In this document: positions 33,320 to 41,909 of the stretch, piece by piece
Layout: every line of letters starts with the position of its first letter
Numbering within the stretch: the first letter of the stretch is position 1
Source: Sulfolobaceae archaeon
GTDB taxonomy: Archaea; Thermoproteota; Thermoprotei_A; Sulfolobales; Sulfolobaceae
Length of the DNA: 64,000 nucleotides
NCBI GenBank assembly: GCA_028277025.1
Contig: JAPYVG010000005.1
Coordinates: 19,260-83,259, forward strand
Reading direction: 5' to 3'
Notes under the pieces: model-generated
The model's database searches: none
What the model was told of the DNA's origin: nothing
Seen by the model: the letters and a program-made list of their open reading frames with translations, nothing else
Program-made: the position numbers and the translations under genes

Positions 33320-34150
33320 AACATTTTCAGTAAGAGCGAGGGATACGGATTTAAACTTTTTAATTGGATTAAATAGTGGTGGCTTAAAATAGGAAATATT
33401 AGTAAAGAGAAGTTAATTGAAAGGGGAAAAGAGGTTATTGATAAGGCTAACGAAAAAGGGGTTGTACTAAGACTAATAGGAGGGGCTGCAGTAGCGATTT
33501 TAGCCCCAGAAGGTTCTATGCTCTTTCCCAGAAATTATAAAGACATAGACTTCTTTGGTCTTTCTAAGGAAAGTAAAAAAATCACAGAACTTCTTGAGAG
33601 TTTCGGAATGGAAGCTAACAAAAGGTTCAATGCTTTACACGGTGATAGAAGACTAATGTTTTACGATCCTGTTCTTGAATCTACAATAGATATTTTTCTA
33701 GATGAATTCCAAATGTGTCATAAAATATTGTTGCGGGATAGATTAGGGATAATGAAATACACTATACCACCCTCTGATCTTCTTTTGACTAAATTGCAAA
33801 TAGTTAAGCTTACTGAAAATGATATTAAAGACGTGTTTGCTCTTCTTCATGATTTAAGCTTAGGAGATAAGGATGATGAAAGAACTATAGACGTTAATTA
33901 TATTGCAAAGCTTTTAGCTGATGATTGGGGCTTCTACACTACAGTTAGTGACAACATCGAAAAAATAGTGAATGAGTTTAATCCACCTCAAGAAGTGAAG
34001 GATAAACTACTCTATCTCAAGAAGAGAATTGATGAGGAGCCTAAATCGTTAAAGTGGAAAATGAGGGCCAAGATTGGTAGGAAAGTTAAATGGTATGAGG
34101 AGCCAGAGGAAGTGGGACAATTTAAACCTAATGCGGGGGGTGGGACTTGA
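33273..34150 (+). pseudogene. nucleotidyltransferase-like gene with a broken or unusual 5' end
   Basis: The main frame is open from 33377 and encodes KGVVLRLIGGAAVAILAP, then RNYKDIDFFGLSKESKK, the GG...DID pattern of a nucleotidyltransferase fold (compare AbiEii/MNT-type), and a helical C-terminal part. It has no ATG, GTG or TTG before ATG 33518, which lies after the GG motif. Two readings are possible: initiation at ATA 33389 (about 253 residues), or a one-base loss in the A-run 33386-33389, because a short frame from ATG 33273 (FLDCPYETFSVRARDTDLNF) ends exactly there and would join in phase. The C-terminus overlaps the 3' end of tRNA-Leu on the other strand. Confidence 0.6.
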
Positions 34151-34232
34151 ACCCACGCAGGCCTACGCCATCGGGGATCTTACCCCTGGGGTCCTAAGCC
34201 CGACCCCTTTGACCATGCTCGGGCACCCCCGC
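34132..34232 (-). tRNA. tRNA-Leu(TAG) with a 16-base intron
   Basis: Acceptor stem GCGGGGG (34232-34226) pairs with CCCCCGC, T arm GTGGG-TTCAAGT-CCCAC, long variable arm GGC/GCC, discriminator A. Anticodon TAG is at 34196-34194. The intron 34192-34177 lies after position 37. The splice site forms a textbook bulge-helix-bulge: stem TCGGG/CCCGA, bulge ATC, 4-bp helix CTTA/TAAG, bulge GGA, then a C-rich/G-rich stem. No encoded CCA. Confidence 0.95.
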
Positions 34233-34270
34233 ACTATAAAACTGTTTTGTACTAGAGTAAAAAATTTATG

Positions 34271-34540
34271 TTAGTCTTTTACGGTCTCAAGCATTGAAAC
34301 TATATTCCAAATAGATATTCGAGTGTGAGTTGGCATATTAGGATCTTGACTTATCTCTTCAAGAATCCCAATTGCGTTTGCCGCCCTAACTGCGGGACTT
34401 AAGGATTGATCTTGTAAGTTTCTTATTGCGTCAGTTGCAGCCCTTCTAATATTTCTAGGTACTCCAGTGTCGTTTACGATCTTCTGCAACATTATTATAG
34501 CTTGTTTTATTTTAGCCTCATTGTCGTAAAGAGAAGCCAT
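34271..34540 (-). CDS. UPF0147 family protein
   Basis: 89 residues from ATG 34540, with GGTGA five bases upstream as ribosome site, so the GTG at 34549 is less likely. All-helical: [59 protein letters not shown]. Matches the archaeal UPF0147 family, small HEAT-like helical proteins of unknown function. It is divergent from the UPF0148 gene. Confidence 0.92.
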   Translation of the reverse strand: MASLYDNEAKIKQAIIMLQKIVNDTGVPRNIRRAATDAIRNLQDQSLSPAVRAANAIGILEEISQDPNMPTHTRISIWNIVSMLETVKD

Positions 34541-34591
34541 TGATATCACCGAAAAGATATTTTATATTTGAGCTTTTTTAGTTTATTACCT

Positions 34592-34945
34592 ATGAGCAAA
34601 GAAGAATCAGTAAAAAAAGCTGCTGAGTTGCTAAGGCAAGGCGCAACTATGCTTGATATAGCATGTCCGATATGTTATATGCCACTATTTAAACTTAAAA
34701 ATGGTGACGTGGTTTGTCCCACACATGGAAAAATTTATATTGTGAAGAACGAGGAGGAAGAAAAGCAGATCACTACGTCTTTAGTTTTAGATAGCCTTGA
34801 GAAAGTGTTAGTTAAGGGACTAGAAAATATCTCTAATAAACTTAAAGAAAATCCTATGGATGAGGATAGTGTGACTCAGATAATAAGATATTTGGAGGCA
34901 TTAGAGAGAGTAAGAAGGATTAAAAATTTAGATAAGAATAAATAA
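34592..34945 (+). CDS. UPF0148 (autoantigen p27-like) zinc-ribbon protein
   Basis: 117 residues from ATG 34592. [20 protein letters not shown] followed by [23 protein letters not shown] gives a CPxC...CPxH zinc knuckle, the hallmark of the Sjogren/scleroderma autoantigen 1 (p27) family. A helical C-terminal part follows. Function unknown. TATA-like TTTTATATTT upstream at about 34560 suits a near-leaderless start. The end overlaps tmk by 26 bases, convergent. Confidence 0.88.
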   Translation: MSKEESVKKAAELLRQGATMLDIACPICYMPLFKLKNGDVVCPTHGKIYIVKNEEEEKQITTSLVLDSLEKVLVKGLENISNKLKENPMDEDSVTQIIRYLEALERVRRIKNLDKNK

Positions 34946-35501
34946 TATTCCATACCTCTTCTACTATTTCGTTTAACTCTCTCTCTGCGTTAATAACCTT
35001 GAAATTTCTTTCTTTTCTCGAAAGTTCTAAATATTTTTCTCTTACTTTTGAAAGAGATAATAATTTTTCTGAGAAATTGAATTTATCTACTTTTCCTCTA
35101 AGTCTTTCTAATGCTGTTTCAGGCTTTATATCAAGCAAAATTACTATGTCTGGTTTAGGAAAATTAGAGTTAATTAGCCTTATCCACTCTTCATCAACTC
35201 CTAATACTGATTGATATGCAATCGTTGAATGTATATATCTATCCATTAATATTATGTCGTAACCTTCCTTTAATATCCAGTTAATGTGGAAAGCCCTATC
35301 AGCACTAAAAAGTAATGTCAGTGCAATGGGATCCTTCCAGCCCAGTTTTTCTATAAGAGACGTGATCTCTTTAGTAAAAGGTTCTTGCGTGAGTAGTACT
35401 TTTTTTCTATTACCTATTATTTTTACTATTCTCTCAAAGACTAATTTAGCTATAGTGGTTTTGCCAGAACCATCTATTCCTTCAAATGAAATAATTAACA
35501 T
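34920..35501 (-). CDS. tmk: thymidylate kinase
   Basis: Phosphorylates dTMP to dTDP. 193 residues: P-loop [17 protein letters not shown] at the N-terminus, the DR-containing segment [33 protein letters not shown], and a short lid. The start ATG overlaps the end of the upstream Clp1-like gene by 7 bases, so it is the last gene of a three-gene operon. Confidence 0.94.
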   Translation of the reverse strand: MLIISFEGIDGSGKTTIAKLVFERIVKIIGNRKKVLLTQEPFTKEITSLIEKLGWKDPIALTLLFSADRAFHINWILKEGYDIILMDRYIHSTIAYQSVLGVDEEWIRLINSNFPKPDIVILLDIKPETALERLRGKVDKFNFSEKLLSLSKVREKYLELSRKERNFKVINAERELNEIVEEVWNIIYSYLNF

Positions 35502-36574
35502 TTGTTAAACTTCACCCTTACCTCTTCGTACTTTTCATTTAAAGCTATATTACTTAATATTACACCGTCTACCTGCTTTACTGGAGTTTGTATTTTTACT
35601 ATACCATCACCTTCATTAATATCTCTTATTATTCCAGCCCCCACTACTTTTCCTTTATAAGTCAATCCTACTAACAATCCTCTTAATGTGTTTCTATCAA
35701 TATAATATCCCTCACAAGGTAATTCTGGAATTAACTGTAATAACTCACCCCAACTGTTTATTATATTATTAAATTTTGGAATACCAAACACTTTTCGGAT
35801 GTCAATACTTACTAAGTCTGCTTTTTCGAAATACTTTTTATACTTATTTTTTCGGTATTCTTTTCTCTTACTCCTAGTCCTATCTGTCTGGAGGGGAAAT
35901 TTCTTTATTTGGATGCTCCTTTTACGTACCTCATCTGGCAAAGAATTATAAATATGTTCGTCAAAAATCACTATAAAATCTGGGTCAAATAAACTAATTA
36001 ATTCCATTTTATGCCTATATGCATGAAATCCTTTAATCCACCCATCTGTGTCAATAACCTTTAATCTTTCATTGTATCTTTCTGTTAATCTTAGTGTTAA
36101 AGAGATATGAAGTCTCGGATTAGTAGAAGGAGTTATACTTCCAAAAAACTCAATTTCTGAGTAATTTCTTTCATCTAATTTTAAGCTAAATCCGTGAAAA
36201 AGTGTTGACGACACAAAGGTTGGTAAGAAAAGTGAGGATTGTCCTACATCCGCATCCGTAATTAATCCTTTTCTGTGTATGTTTATTAACATATTAGAAA
36301 AGTAGGTCTTGCCAGAGTTTATATCACCTAAAACTATAATTTTCCCATATAATTGATTGGCAATATTATGCCAGTTTAGAGTTTGATATTCTGCTATTAT
36401 TTTACAGTTTGTATCTATGTCAGAGTCCTTGATTGTTGTTAATGTATAAGTATTATCATCATTTATTTCAATTTTTTCATTAACCTCAATTCCAGATATA
36501 ATAGCTGTTCCTTGTTTTATTGAAACTAAACAAGGTCCTTTAATTATTACATCTTTATTAGCTTCTATCCTCAT
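35495..36574 (-). CDS. Clp1/Grc3-type polynucleotide 5'-kinase-like protein
   Basis: 359 residues. N-terminal beta-rich region, then P-loop IIVLGDINSGKTYFSNML (about residue 81), TDADVGQSSLFLPTFV and PSTNPRLHISLTLRLTE, which follow the Clp1_P kinase layout. The C-terminal beta domain contains GLLVGLTYKGKVVGAGIIRD. Archaeal Clp1 phosphorylates RNA 5' ends, so RNA processing or repair is the likely role. It overlaps neighbours on both sides in one operon with tmk. Confidence 0.87.
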   Translation of the reverse strand: MRIEANKDVIIKGPCLVSIKQGTAIISGIEVNEKIEINDDNTYTLTTIKDSDIDTNCKIIAEYQTLNWHNIANQLYGKIIVLGDINSGKTYFSNMLINIHRKGLITDADVGQSSLFLPTFVSSTLFHGFSLKLDERNYSEIEFFGSITPSTNPRLHISLTLRLTERYNERLKVIDTDGWIKGFHAYRHKMELISLFDPDFIVIFDEHIYNSLPDEVRKRSIQIKKFPLQTDRTRSKRKEYRKNKYKKYFEKADLVSIDIRKVFGIPKFNNIINSWGELLQLIPELPCEGYYIDRNTLRGLLVGLTYKGKVVGAGIIRDINEGDGIVKIQTPVKQVDGVILSNIALNEKYEEVRVKFNKC

Positions 36575-37118
36575 ATAATGTTGCCCTTAAAGCTATAATG
36601 TATGCTGCCCTTATATCACGATCTTTTATATTAATAAACGGATTCTTCAAACTACTTCTTTCCTCTTTTACAATTTTAGCATTTTCAAATTTCATTTTTA
36701 CTATCCTATATGTTAATTCTCCTAATTTATTGCCACCTCCTATTCCTATAATTACTTTTTTGTGTGGGTATTTACGTATAATTTTCTCTAATTCATCATT
36801 AATGGAGAGTAAATTACAAGCCTTGCTCTCTATTAATTCCCCATCTCCTACAACGGCTATAGATAAGTTATTCTCATCATTAGTATCTATTCCGATTAAT
36901 AGTTCATTAAATTCATCTTTGTCCCTAACTTTACATACTAAATATCCCATTAAATTATCAATACTTCCCAGTTTATTTACTATCTCGTCGTTAATTAATA
37001 TCTCGCCGTCATTATCGGAGATTTTTATCCCCAATTTCTTTGCTTCTTTAAGGATTTGATAAAAGTACTTAGGACTAGAAACTCTTACTGTTACTTTTTT
37101 TACCACATATAATATCAT
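36558..37118 (-). CDS. probable RNase H-like fold protein, unknown function
   Basis: About 186 residues from ATG 37118 (MILYVVKKVTVRVSSPKYFY). The middle ELLIGIDTNDENNLSIAVVG resembles the first two strands of an RNase H/RuvC fold, KKVIIGIGGGNKLGELTYRI a second core segment, and DRDIRAAYIIALRAT a terminal acidic helix. This pattern is seen in resolvase-like families. It heads an operon with Clp1-like kinase and tmk and is divergent from a RadA-like gene. Activity is inferred from fold pattern only. Confidence 0.65.
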   Translation of the reverse strand: MILYVVKKVTVRVSSPKYFYQILKEAKKLGIKISDNDGEILINDEIVNKLGSIDNLMGYLVCKVRDKDEFNELLIGIDTNDENNLSIAVVGDGELIESKACNLLSINDELEKIIRKYPHKKVIIGIGGGNKLGELTYRIVKMKFENAKIVKEERSSLKNPFINIKDRDIRAAYIIALRATLYEDRS

Positions 37119-37138
37119 ATTTTCGAGGATTATAAAGA

Positions 37139-37660
37139 TTGAGAATAAGCGAGTTCCTATTTCAGAAAGGTAGGCTAATATCACTTTACGGGTTAGCCGG
37201 AACTGGGAAGACTAATATCGCGCTGCAAGTCTTGATCGAAGTGGGTAAGGGCATTTTTATTTCTACTGAGGGATCAGCTTATGAAGCAAGGTTAGAAAAA
37301 TTAAAAGGGTTACGTAATGCCTTGTTTACTAACGTTAATTCTATTTTAGAATTAATAACTTCGATAATTAAGTCATCTACTACTGATCTAATAATTATTG
37401 ATTCAATAAACTCCTTCTATAGACTTAGTAGAAGGAAAAAAGACATTGAATATCCATTAATCCTTTTAAAGTCCTTTTCAGAAAATGGTGGTAAAGTCCT
37501 TTTAATATGGCAGATGTCATGGAATAATAAGGTGAGCGGAGAGAAGTTTATGAGAAAATTCTCAGATGATGTACTTAGGATTTCTAGAGGCGAAATAATA
37601 GGTAATTTAAGGGTTTGTAAGTTCAAAATAACTGAAAGGGGAGTATTAGGTTGTCTCTAG
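37139..37660 (+). CDS. RadA/RecA-like ATPase paralogue (RadB/RadC-like)
   Basis: 173 residues starting on TTG. Walker A is [16 protein letters not shown]. Walker B is [14 protein letters not shown]. The L1/L2 region is reduced: [14 protein letters not shown]. It lacks the N-terminal helix-hairpin-helix domain of RadA, so it is one of the short recombinase paralogues that assist RadA or act as regulators. The end overlaps carS by 10 bases. Confidence 0.85.
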   Translation: MRISEFLFQKGRLISLYGLAGTGKTNIALQVLIEVGKGIFISTEGSAYEARLEKLKGLRNALFTNVNSILELITSIIKSSTTDLIIIDSINSFYRLSRRKKDIEYPLILLKSFSENGGKVLLIWQMSWNNKVSGEKFMRKFSDDVLRISRGEIIGNLRVCKFKITERGVLGCL

Positions 37661-38151
37661 TGATAGAATTCATCTTAGCAATAATTTATTACATACCGGC
37701 ATTAGTAGCTAATGGAAGCGCTCCATTTATAAAAAAGGGAACTCCAATAGATTTTGGTAAAAGGCTATGGGATGGTAAGAGGATTTTAGGTGATGGTAAA
37801 ACTTTTGAAGGTCTTTTGATTGCTCTAACATTCGGGGAAACAGTGTCGATAATTATGGCCAAATTTTTGGGAAATCAATGGGTGATAATTGGCTTTTTTG
37901 AAAGTCTTGGGGCAATGCTAGGGGATATGTTAGGTGCTTTCATAAAACGTAGACTGGGACTAGAAAGAGGAGCTAGAGCTCCGATATTAGATCAATTAGA
38001 TTTTATTTTTGGAGCCACTCTAGTACTATTAATTTTTAGAGTTTCACTAACTGTATACCAATTCCTTGAGATAATGGCTATAGCTATAGTACTTCATATG
38101 TTTACTAACTATGTAGCTTTTCGATTAAAAATAAAAAGTGTCCCGTGGTAG
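37651..38151 (+). CDS. carS: CDP-archaeol synthase
   Basis: Integral membrane enzyme transferring CMP from CTP to digeranylgeranylglyceryl phosphate in archaeal lipid synthesis. 166 residues with about five membrane segments. Signature loops: [39 protein letters not shown], and [19 protein letters not shown] followed by [15 protein letters not shown]. Starts on TTG inside the previous gene. Confidence 0.95.
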   Translation: MSLVIEFILAIIYYIPALVANGSAPFIKKGTPIDFGKRLWDGKRILGDGKTFEGLLIALTFGETVSIIMAKFLGNQWVIIGFFESLGAMLGDMLGAFIKRRLGLERGARAPILDQLDFIFGATLVLLIFRVSLTVYQFLEIMAIAIVLHMFTNYVAFRLKIKSVPW

Positions 38152-38159
38152 TTAATATT

Positions 38160-38501
38160 ATGCCTAAAAAAGGTAGTGAGAAGACATTTTCTATAATTAA
38201 TAACGTTTATACTGTAATCATTCTAATAATTATTATGGGTGTAGCTATACTAGGCGCAATAGCTTTCCCTTATTATGTTTCCCCAATAACTTATTCTAAC
38301 GGCGGTTCACCTCAAGGAGCAAGTATAGCTGTTTTAGCGTCACTTATAATCATGGGATTAATAATAGGTGTCTATTTCGTAGAAAATAAAAATTATGAAG
38401 TAGGAGGTCTTGTTTTAGTTTTCACTTTAATTATAATTGCTATGTACGTGTGGGTAGCTTATGGCGCTTCAGCGGTAAAGTTTATATTTAACATAAGTTA
38501 A
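38160..38501 (+). CDS. small membrane protein, three membrane segments
   Basis: 113 residues from ATG 38160, or GTG 38145 overlapping carS. Hydrophobic segments at about 12-36 (YTVIILIIIMGVAILGAIAF), 53-73 (SIAVLASLIIMGLIIGVYFV) and 79-105. Short basic N-terminus. It follows carS directly. No family recognised, and a lipid-related role is only suggested by position. Confidence 0.65.
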   Translation: MPKKGSEKTFSIINNVYTVIILIIIMGVAILGAIAFPYYVSPITYSNGGSPQGASIAVLASLIIMGLIIGVYFVENKNYEVGGLVLVFTLIIIAMYVWVAYGASAVKFIFNIS

Positions 38502-38517
38502 AAAGGTGTGAGAGTGT

Positions 38518-38742
38518 ATGGAGCCCATTAAAATAAAACTTTCTAGTGGTAGAGAAGTAATATTAGATGAAGATGCAATAAAGGTTCTTAACGAATATGT
38601 TAGGACACAAATGACATTAGAACAACTAGCTAAAAGGTTGAATTTAGCTAATTGGGAAGAGGCGTACGAATTAGTAAAACAAGTCCCAGCTTTTGTTATG
38701 TGGACTCCGCTGCCCATTCTAAAGAAACTGAAACAAACTTAA
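38518..38742 (+). CDS. small hypothetical protein
   Basis: 74 residues with a good ribosome site (GGTGTGAG) eight bases upstream of ATG. The N-terminus IKIKLSSGREVILDEDAIKVL resembles a short beta hairpin. The rest is helical (TLEQLAKRLNLANWEEAYEL). It has the look of a small Sulfolobales-specific protein and ends 4 bases into the convergent mcm gene. Function unknown. Confidence 0.7.
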   Translation: MEPIKIKLSSGREVILDEDAIKVLNEYVRTQMTLEQLAKRLNLANWEEAYELVKQVPAFVMWTPLPILKKLKQT

Positions 38743-40808
38743 ACTTTTCTATAACATTCTGGTTTAGACTCATATATCAAACCCTGTTTCCTCATATCGC
38801 TTATCAGTTTTTCAACACTACCCTTATCTATTCCAATTCCCTCAGCTTCCTTAATGATGTCCCTAACTTTAGCGCATTCATTTGACGAGGATAATGTATC
38901 GATTATTTCTAGAATCTTAGCCATTTTCTCTCTTGCACTCTTAGGTTTGCCAGTCATTATAGTATCTATGTCAATTTTTCCAGATTCTACGTCCAATCCC
39001 ACTTGTTCTAGGAAAATCCTCATTATATTTATAGCCCTTTCTGCATCTTCTTTTGTAACCTCACTTTTTAATGCCATCTTAGCATAAGCCTCCGAAATTC
39101 TGATTAAAGCTTCTAATTGCCTTGGTGTGATTATTATTGGAGAGTCTGCACTTTCAGAGCTCTTCCTTCTCATTTCTACAAAGAAATCTAGTAGTAGTTT
39201 CTTTGCCTCTTCAGTAAGCCTTGGTTGTATATTCTTTCTAGCGTACGCAATATATTTTTTTAACAAATCAACATCAATTATTGACATTTCTTGAGTTTTC
39301 CCAGCGTGGACATTTAAAATGTGAGACGCTAACATTTGGTCCTCTTCCCCAGGCTTATCTATTAGTATGAAAATTAGATCAAATCTAGATAGTATGGTTG
39401 GTGGTAAATTAATGTTCTCAGAAAGTCCCTTCTCTGGAATATATCTTCCGAGTTTTGGATTGCCAGCTGCTATTACGGTAGCTCTAGCGTTTAGTTTTGC
39501 CACTATCCCAGCCTTAGCTATTGATACCGTTTGCTGTTCCATAGCTTCATGTATTGCAACTCTATCCTCATCTCTCATTTTGTCGATCTCATCAATTACA
39601 GCAACACCTCCGTCAGCCAGTACTAAAGCCCCTGCTTCTAAGTAATAATCGCCAGTATTCTTATCCCTAGTGACAGTGGCAGTTAATCCCGCTGCTGTAG
39701 AACCCTTACCAGTAGTATAAACTGCTCTTGGTGCTGCTCTTGCAGCAAATTGTAACATTTGTGATTTTGCGGTTCCTGGATCACCAATAATCAAAATGTG
39801 GATATCTCCCCTAATTCTGGTACCGTCTTGCAAAACCTTTGGAACTCCGCCAAATAATGCCAAGGCTATTGCCTCCTTAATCTCCCAATGGCCATAAATT
39901 GAAGGTGCTATTGATGTTATTATTCTTTCTCTTATCCATGGATCTTTAGATAGTTCTTTTATCTTCTTCTCATCTTCCTCTGATATTTTAACTTCATCAA
40001 GTACCTTTTGAGATATCTCTATACTATTAGCCTTAAGATACATGTCAAATACCGCTTTACTACCTCTTTTTATTTGTGAATCCTTCTTTATCTCTAATAT
40101 TCCAACTACTTTAACCCTATCACCTGGTCTCGCTGTATCTACTAAATCATCTTCAAGAATTATCTCTAATTGCCTAGGCAATTGACCAGGTGGTATTTCC
40201 TCTGGCCTCTCTTGTAAAATGGCTTTTTGCCAGTCGATGAATTCAGATTTATCTTCAATGAGTTTAAATTGCCCTGCCTTTCCACAAGCTGGACAAGTGG
40301 AAGGCACTTCAATTATTTCTCCCATCTCTCCCTCCGGTGGCCATACGAATTCTTGCATACAATCTGGGTTTAAATGTTGGAATGTTGCTTTACTTAGTCT
40401 TTCTTTTACTGGAGTTTCCTTTACTAATATGCCTTCTATAGCAACCAGTTTCCCTGCATCACTGCTCCTTATCTTTCTTAATTCTATAACTCTAGGTACA
40501 TTAGTAAGTCTGATATGAACATTCTTTATTTCTTCCTGATAAGAGGGATCTTTTTCTATTATGTAATCATAAAGTCTTCTCTCTAGAATTGGTAAAATTT
40601 CTTTCGGAGAATTTATTATCTTTGTAGCTAATTGCTGATTAAATGAAAATAAGTCTGAAAAGTTAATATAAACACTCTTCTTCCTATAAGCTATAATCTC
40701 ATTTATCTGCAATAGATAAGGGTTCTTACCTTTTTCATCCCTAAAAGTATTTATAAATTCTAAGAAAAGTTCGCCGTAATCAACTTGCTGAGTTTCCAAA
40801 TAACTCAC
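38739..40808 (-). CDS. mcm: replicative DNA helicase MCM
   Basis: 689 residues. Hexameric 3'-5' helicase of the replication fork. N-terminal domain with a zinc motif at about 145-175 (HLNPDCMQEF...CPACG). AAA+ core: Walker A GDPGTAKSQ (about 342-350), Walker B VAVIDEIDKM, arginine finger region NLPPTILSRFDLIF. C-terminal winged helix. The start overlaps the end of gins23, so helicase and GINS are made from one mRNA. Confidence 0.97.
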   Translation of the reverse strand: MSYLETQQVDYGELFLEFINTFRDEKGKNPYLLQINEIIAYRKKSVYINFSDLFSFNQQLATKIINSPKEILPILERRLYDYIIEKDPSYQEEIKNVHIRLTNVPRVIELRKIRSSDAGKLVAIEGILVKETPVKERLSKATFQHLNPDCMQEFVWPPEGEMGEIIEVPSTCPACGKAGQFKLIEDKSEFIDWQKAILQERPEEIPPGQLPRQLEIILEDDLVDTARPGDRVKVVGILEIKKDSQIKRGSKAVFDMYLKANSIEISQKVLDEVKISEEDEKKIKELSKDPWIRERIITSIAPSIYGHWEIKEAIALALFGGVPKVLQDGTRIRGDIHILIIGDPGTAKSQMLQFAARAAPRAVYTTGKGSTAAGLTATVTRDKNTGDYYLEAGALVLADGGVAVIDEIDKMRDEDRVAIHEAMEQQTVSIAKAGIVAKLNARATVIAAGNPKLGRYIPEKGLSENINLPPTILSRFDLIFILIDKPGEEDQMLASHILNVHAGKTQEMSIIDVDLLKKYIAYARKNIQPRLTEEAKKLLLDFFVEMRRKSSESADSPIIITPRQLEALIRISEAYAKMALKSEVTKEDAERAINIMRIFLEQVGLDVESGKIDIDTIMTGKPKSAREKMAKILEIIDTLSSSNECAKVRDIIKEAEGIGIDKGSVEKLISDMRKQGLIYESKPECYRKV

Positions 40809-41325
40809 CTATCCCCTTTTCAATAACATATTTTACCATTTTGAAAACTAAAATCTCTTCCCCCGTCATTTTATCTAACACGTTCTGGTCATTAATGCCT
40901 AAAAAAGCAAGCTGTATTATCTTCCTTATTCTAATTGATACTATCTCGTTTATAAATTGATCAACTTTTCTTAACTGATCTAATGCGCTTAAATCTCTAG
41001 AGTTTTTTAAATTGTTTCTTAATATTTTAACCCTTTGATAAAAGTCTTTAGGGAGCTTGACGAGTGATGCGGGCGTGGAAACCGTTTGCCTCTCCTGAAA
41101 TAATATCTTTCCCAGCTCATCTAACGTAACTACGTCAAGGATTCTGACTACGTTTTTATTTTCTAGAGTTTCAGCAAGCCATAAGTGAGCTTCGTCTTCA
41201 CTTCCTTTGCTCAACGAAATTTCTTCAAATCCGTCATCAAAAGGGCCCCAATCGTCAAGAACCATTATCTTTTTCTTTGTAAAGCTTTCAATACGTTCAA
41301 GTGCTTTAAGCTTAATATTAATCAT
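40780..41325 (-). CDS. gins23: GINS complex subunit Gins23
   Basis: 181 residues. GINS joins MCM and Cdc45/RecJ-like protein into the replicative helicase. The sequence has the mixed N-terminal beta part (KKIMVLDDWGPFDDGFEEI), then the central helices with the LVKLPKDFYQRVKILRNNLK segment that is characteristic of the Sld5/Psf family. Assignment to Gins23 rests on this and on its place directly upstream of mcm, as in other Sulfolobales. The gene overlaps mcm by 29 bases. Confidence 0.9.
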   Translation of the reverse strand: MINIKLKALERIESFTKKKIMVLDDWGPFDDGFEEISLSKGSEDEAHLWLAETLENKNVVRILDVVTLDELGKILFQERQTVSTPASLVKLPKDFYQRVKILRNNLKNSRDLSALDQLRKVDQFINEIVSIRIRKIIQLAFLGINDQNVLDKMTGEEILVFKMVKYVIEKGIGELFGNSAS

Positions 41326-41359
41326 AATTATTTAGTTAATCCGTAACCTTATAAAACAT

Positions 41360-41866
41360 ATGAGCGTTGAGATACCTAAATTGCTTTTAACTGTTAAGAA
41401 GAATAAAGAGAATAAATGTATAATTGAGATTTTGAATAGAATTTTCATAAAAGATCTTAATGCTAAGGCTGAGGAAGTAGTAAAAAATGTAATTCTGTTA
41501 TATACCTCTTTAAGCCCTATGGAAGCTTACGGCTTATTATATTCAGCCCCTCCTTCGTGTGTTGCAAAAATATTTCCCATAGAGCATGTAATTAACTCTA
41601 TTAATGAGGATGAAATTATAAGGGAAGTCACTCAGATTTCTAAAAATAAAATTAAAGGTTCTTTTTATGTTGATTGTTATTCTAGGGGAGCTAAGGTAGA
41701 TTGTAGAGAGATAGAAATAGGAATAGGTATAGGGCTAAGGGATGTCGCAAAGGTTAATTTCTCTAATCCAGATATTATAATAACTATAAATGTAGTTAAA
41801 GATAAGGCTTTTGTTTCTTATATTAAAAAGGGACAGGAAAAAGTTTCGGTTAACTCTCTCAGTTAA
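41360..41866 (+). CDS. THUMP-domain-like protein
   Basis: 168 residues. The second half (EIIREVTQISKNKIKGSFYV, GLRDVAKVNFSNPDIIITIN and DKAFVSYIKKG) matches a stand-alone THUMP domain, which binds the acceptor end of tRNA. No methyltransferase or thiolase domain is attached. It is divergent from gins23 with only 34 bases between, and precedes cdc6 by about 40 bases. Confidence 0.8.
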   Translation: MSVEIPKLLLTVKKNKENKCIIEILNRIFIKDLNAKAEEVVKNVILLYTSLSPMEAYGLLYSAPPSCVAKIFPIEHVINSINEDEIIREVTQISKNKIKGSFYVDCYSRGAKVDCREIEIGIGIGLRDVAKVNFSNPDIIITINVVKDKAFVSYIKKGQEKVSVNSLS

Positions 41867-41909
41867 AATATATAGTAATACTACATAAAATAACGATTAG
41901 GTGAAAGTT

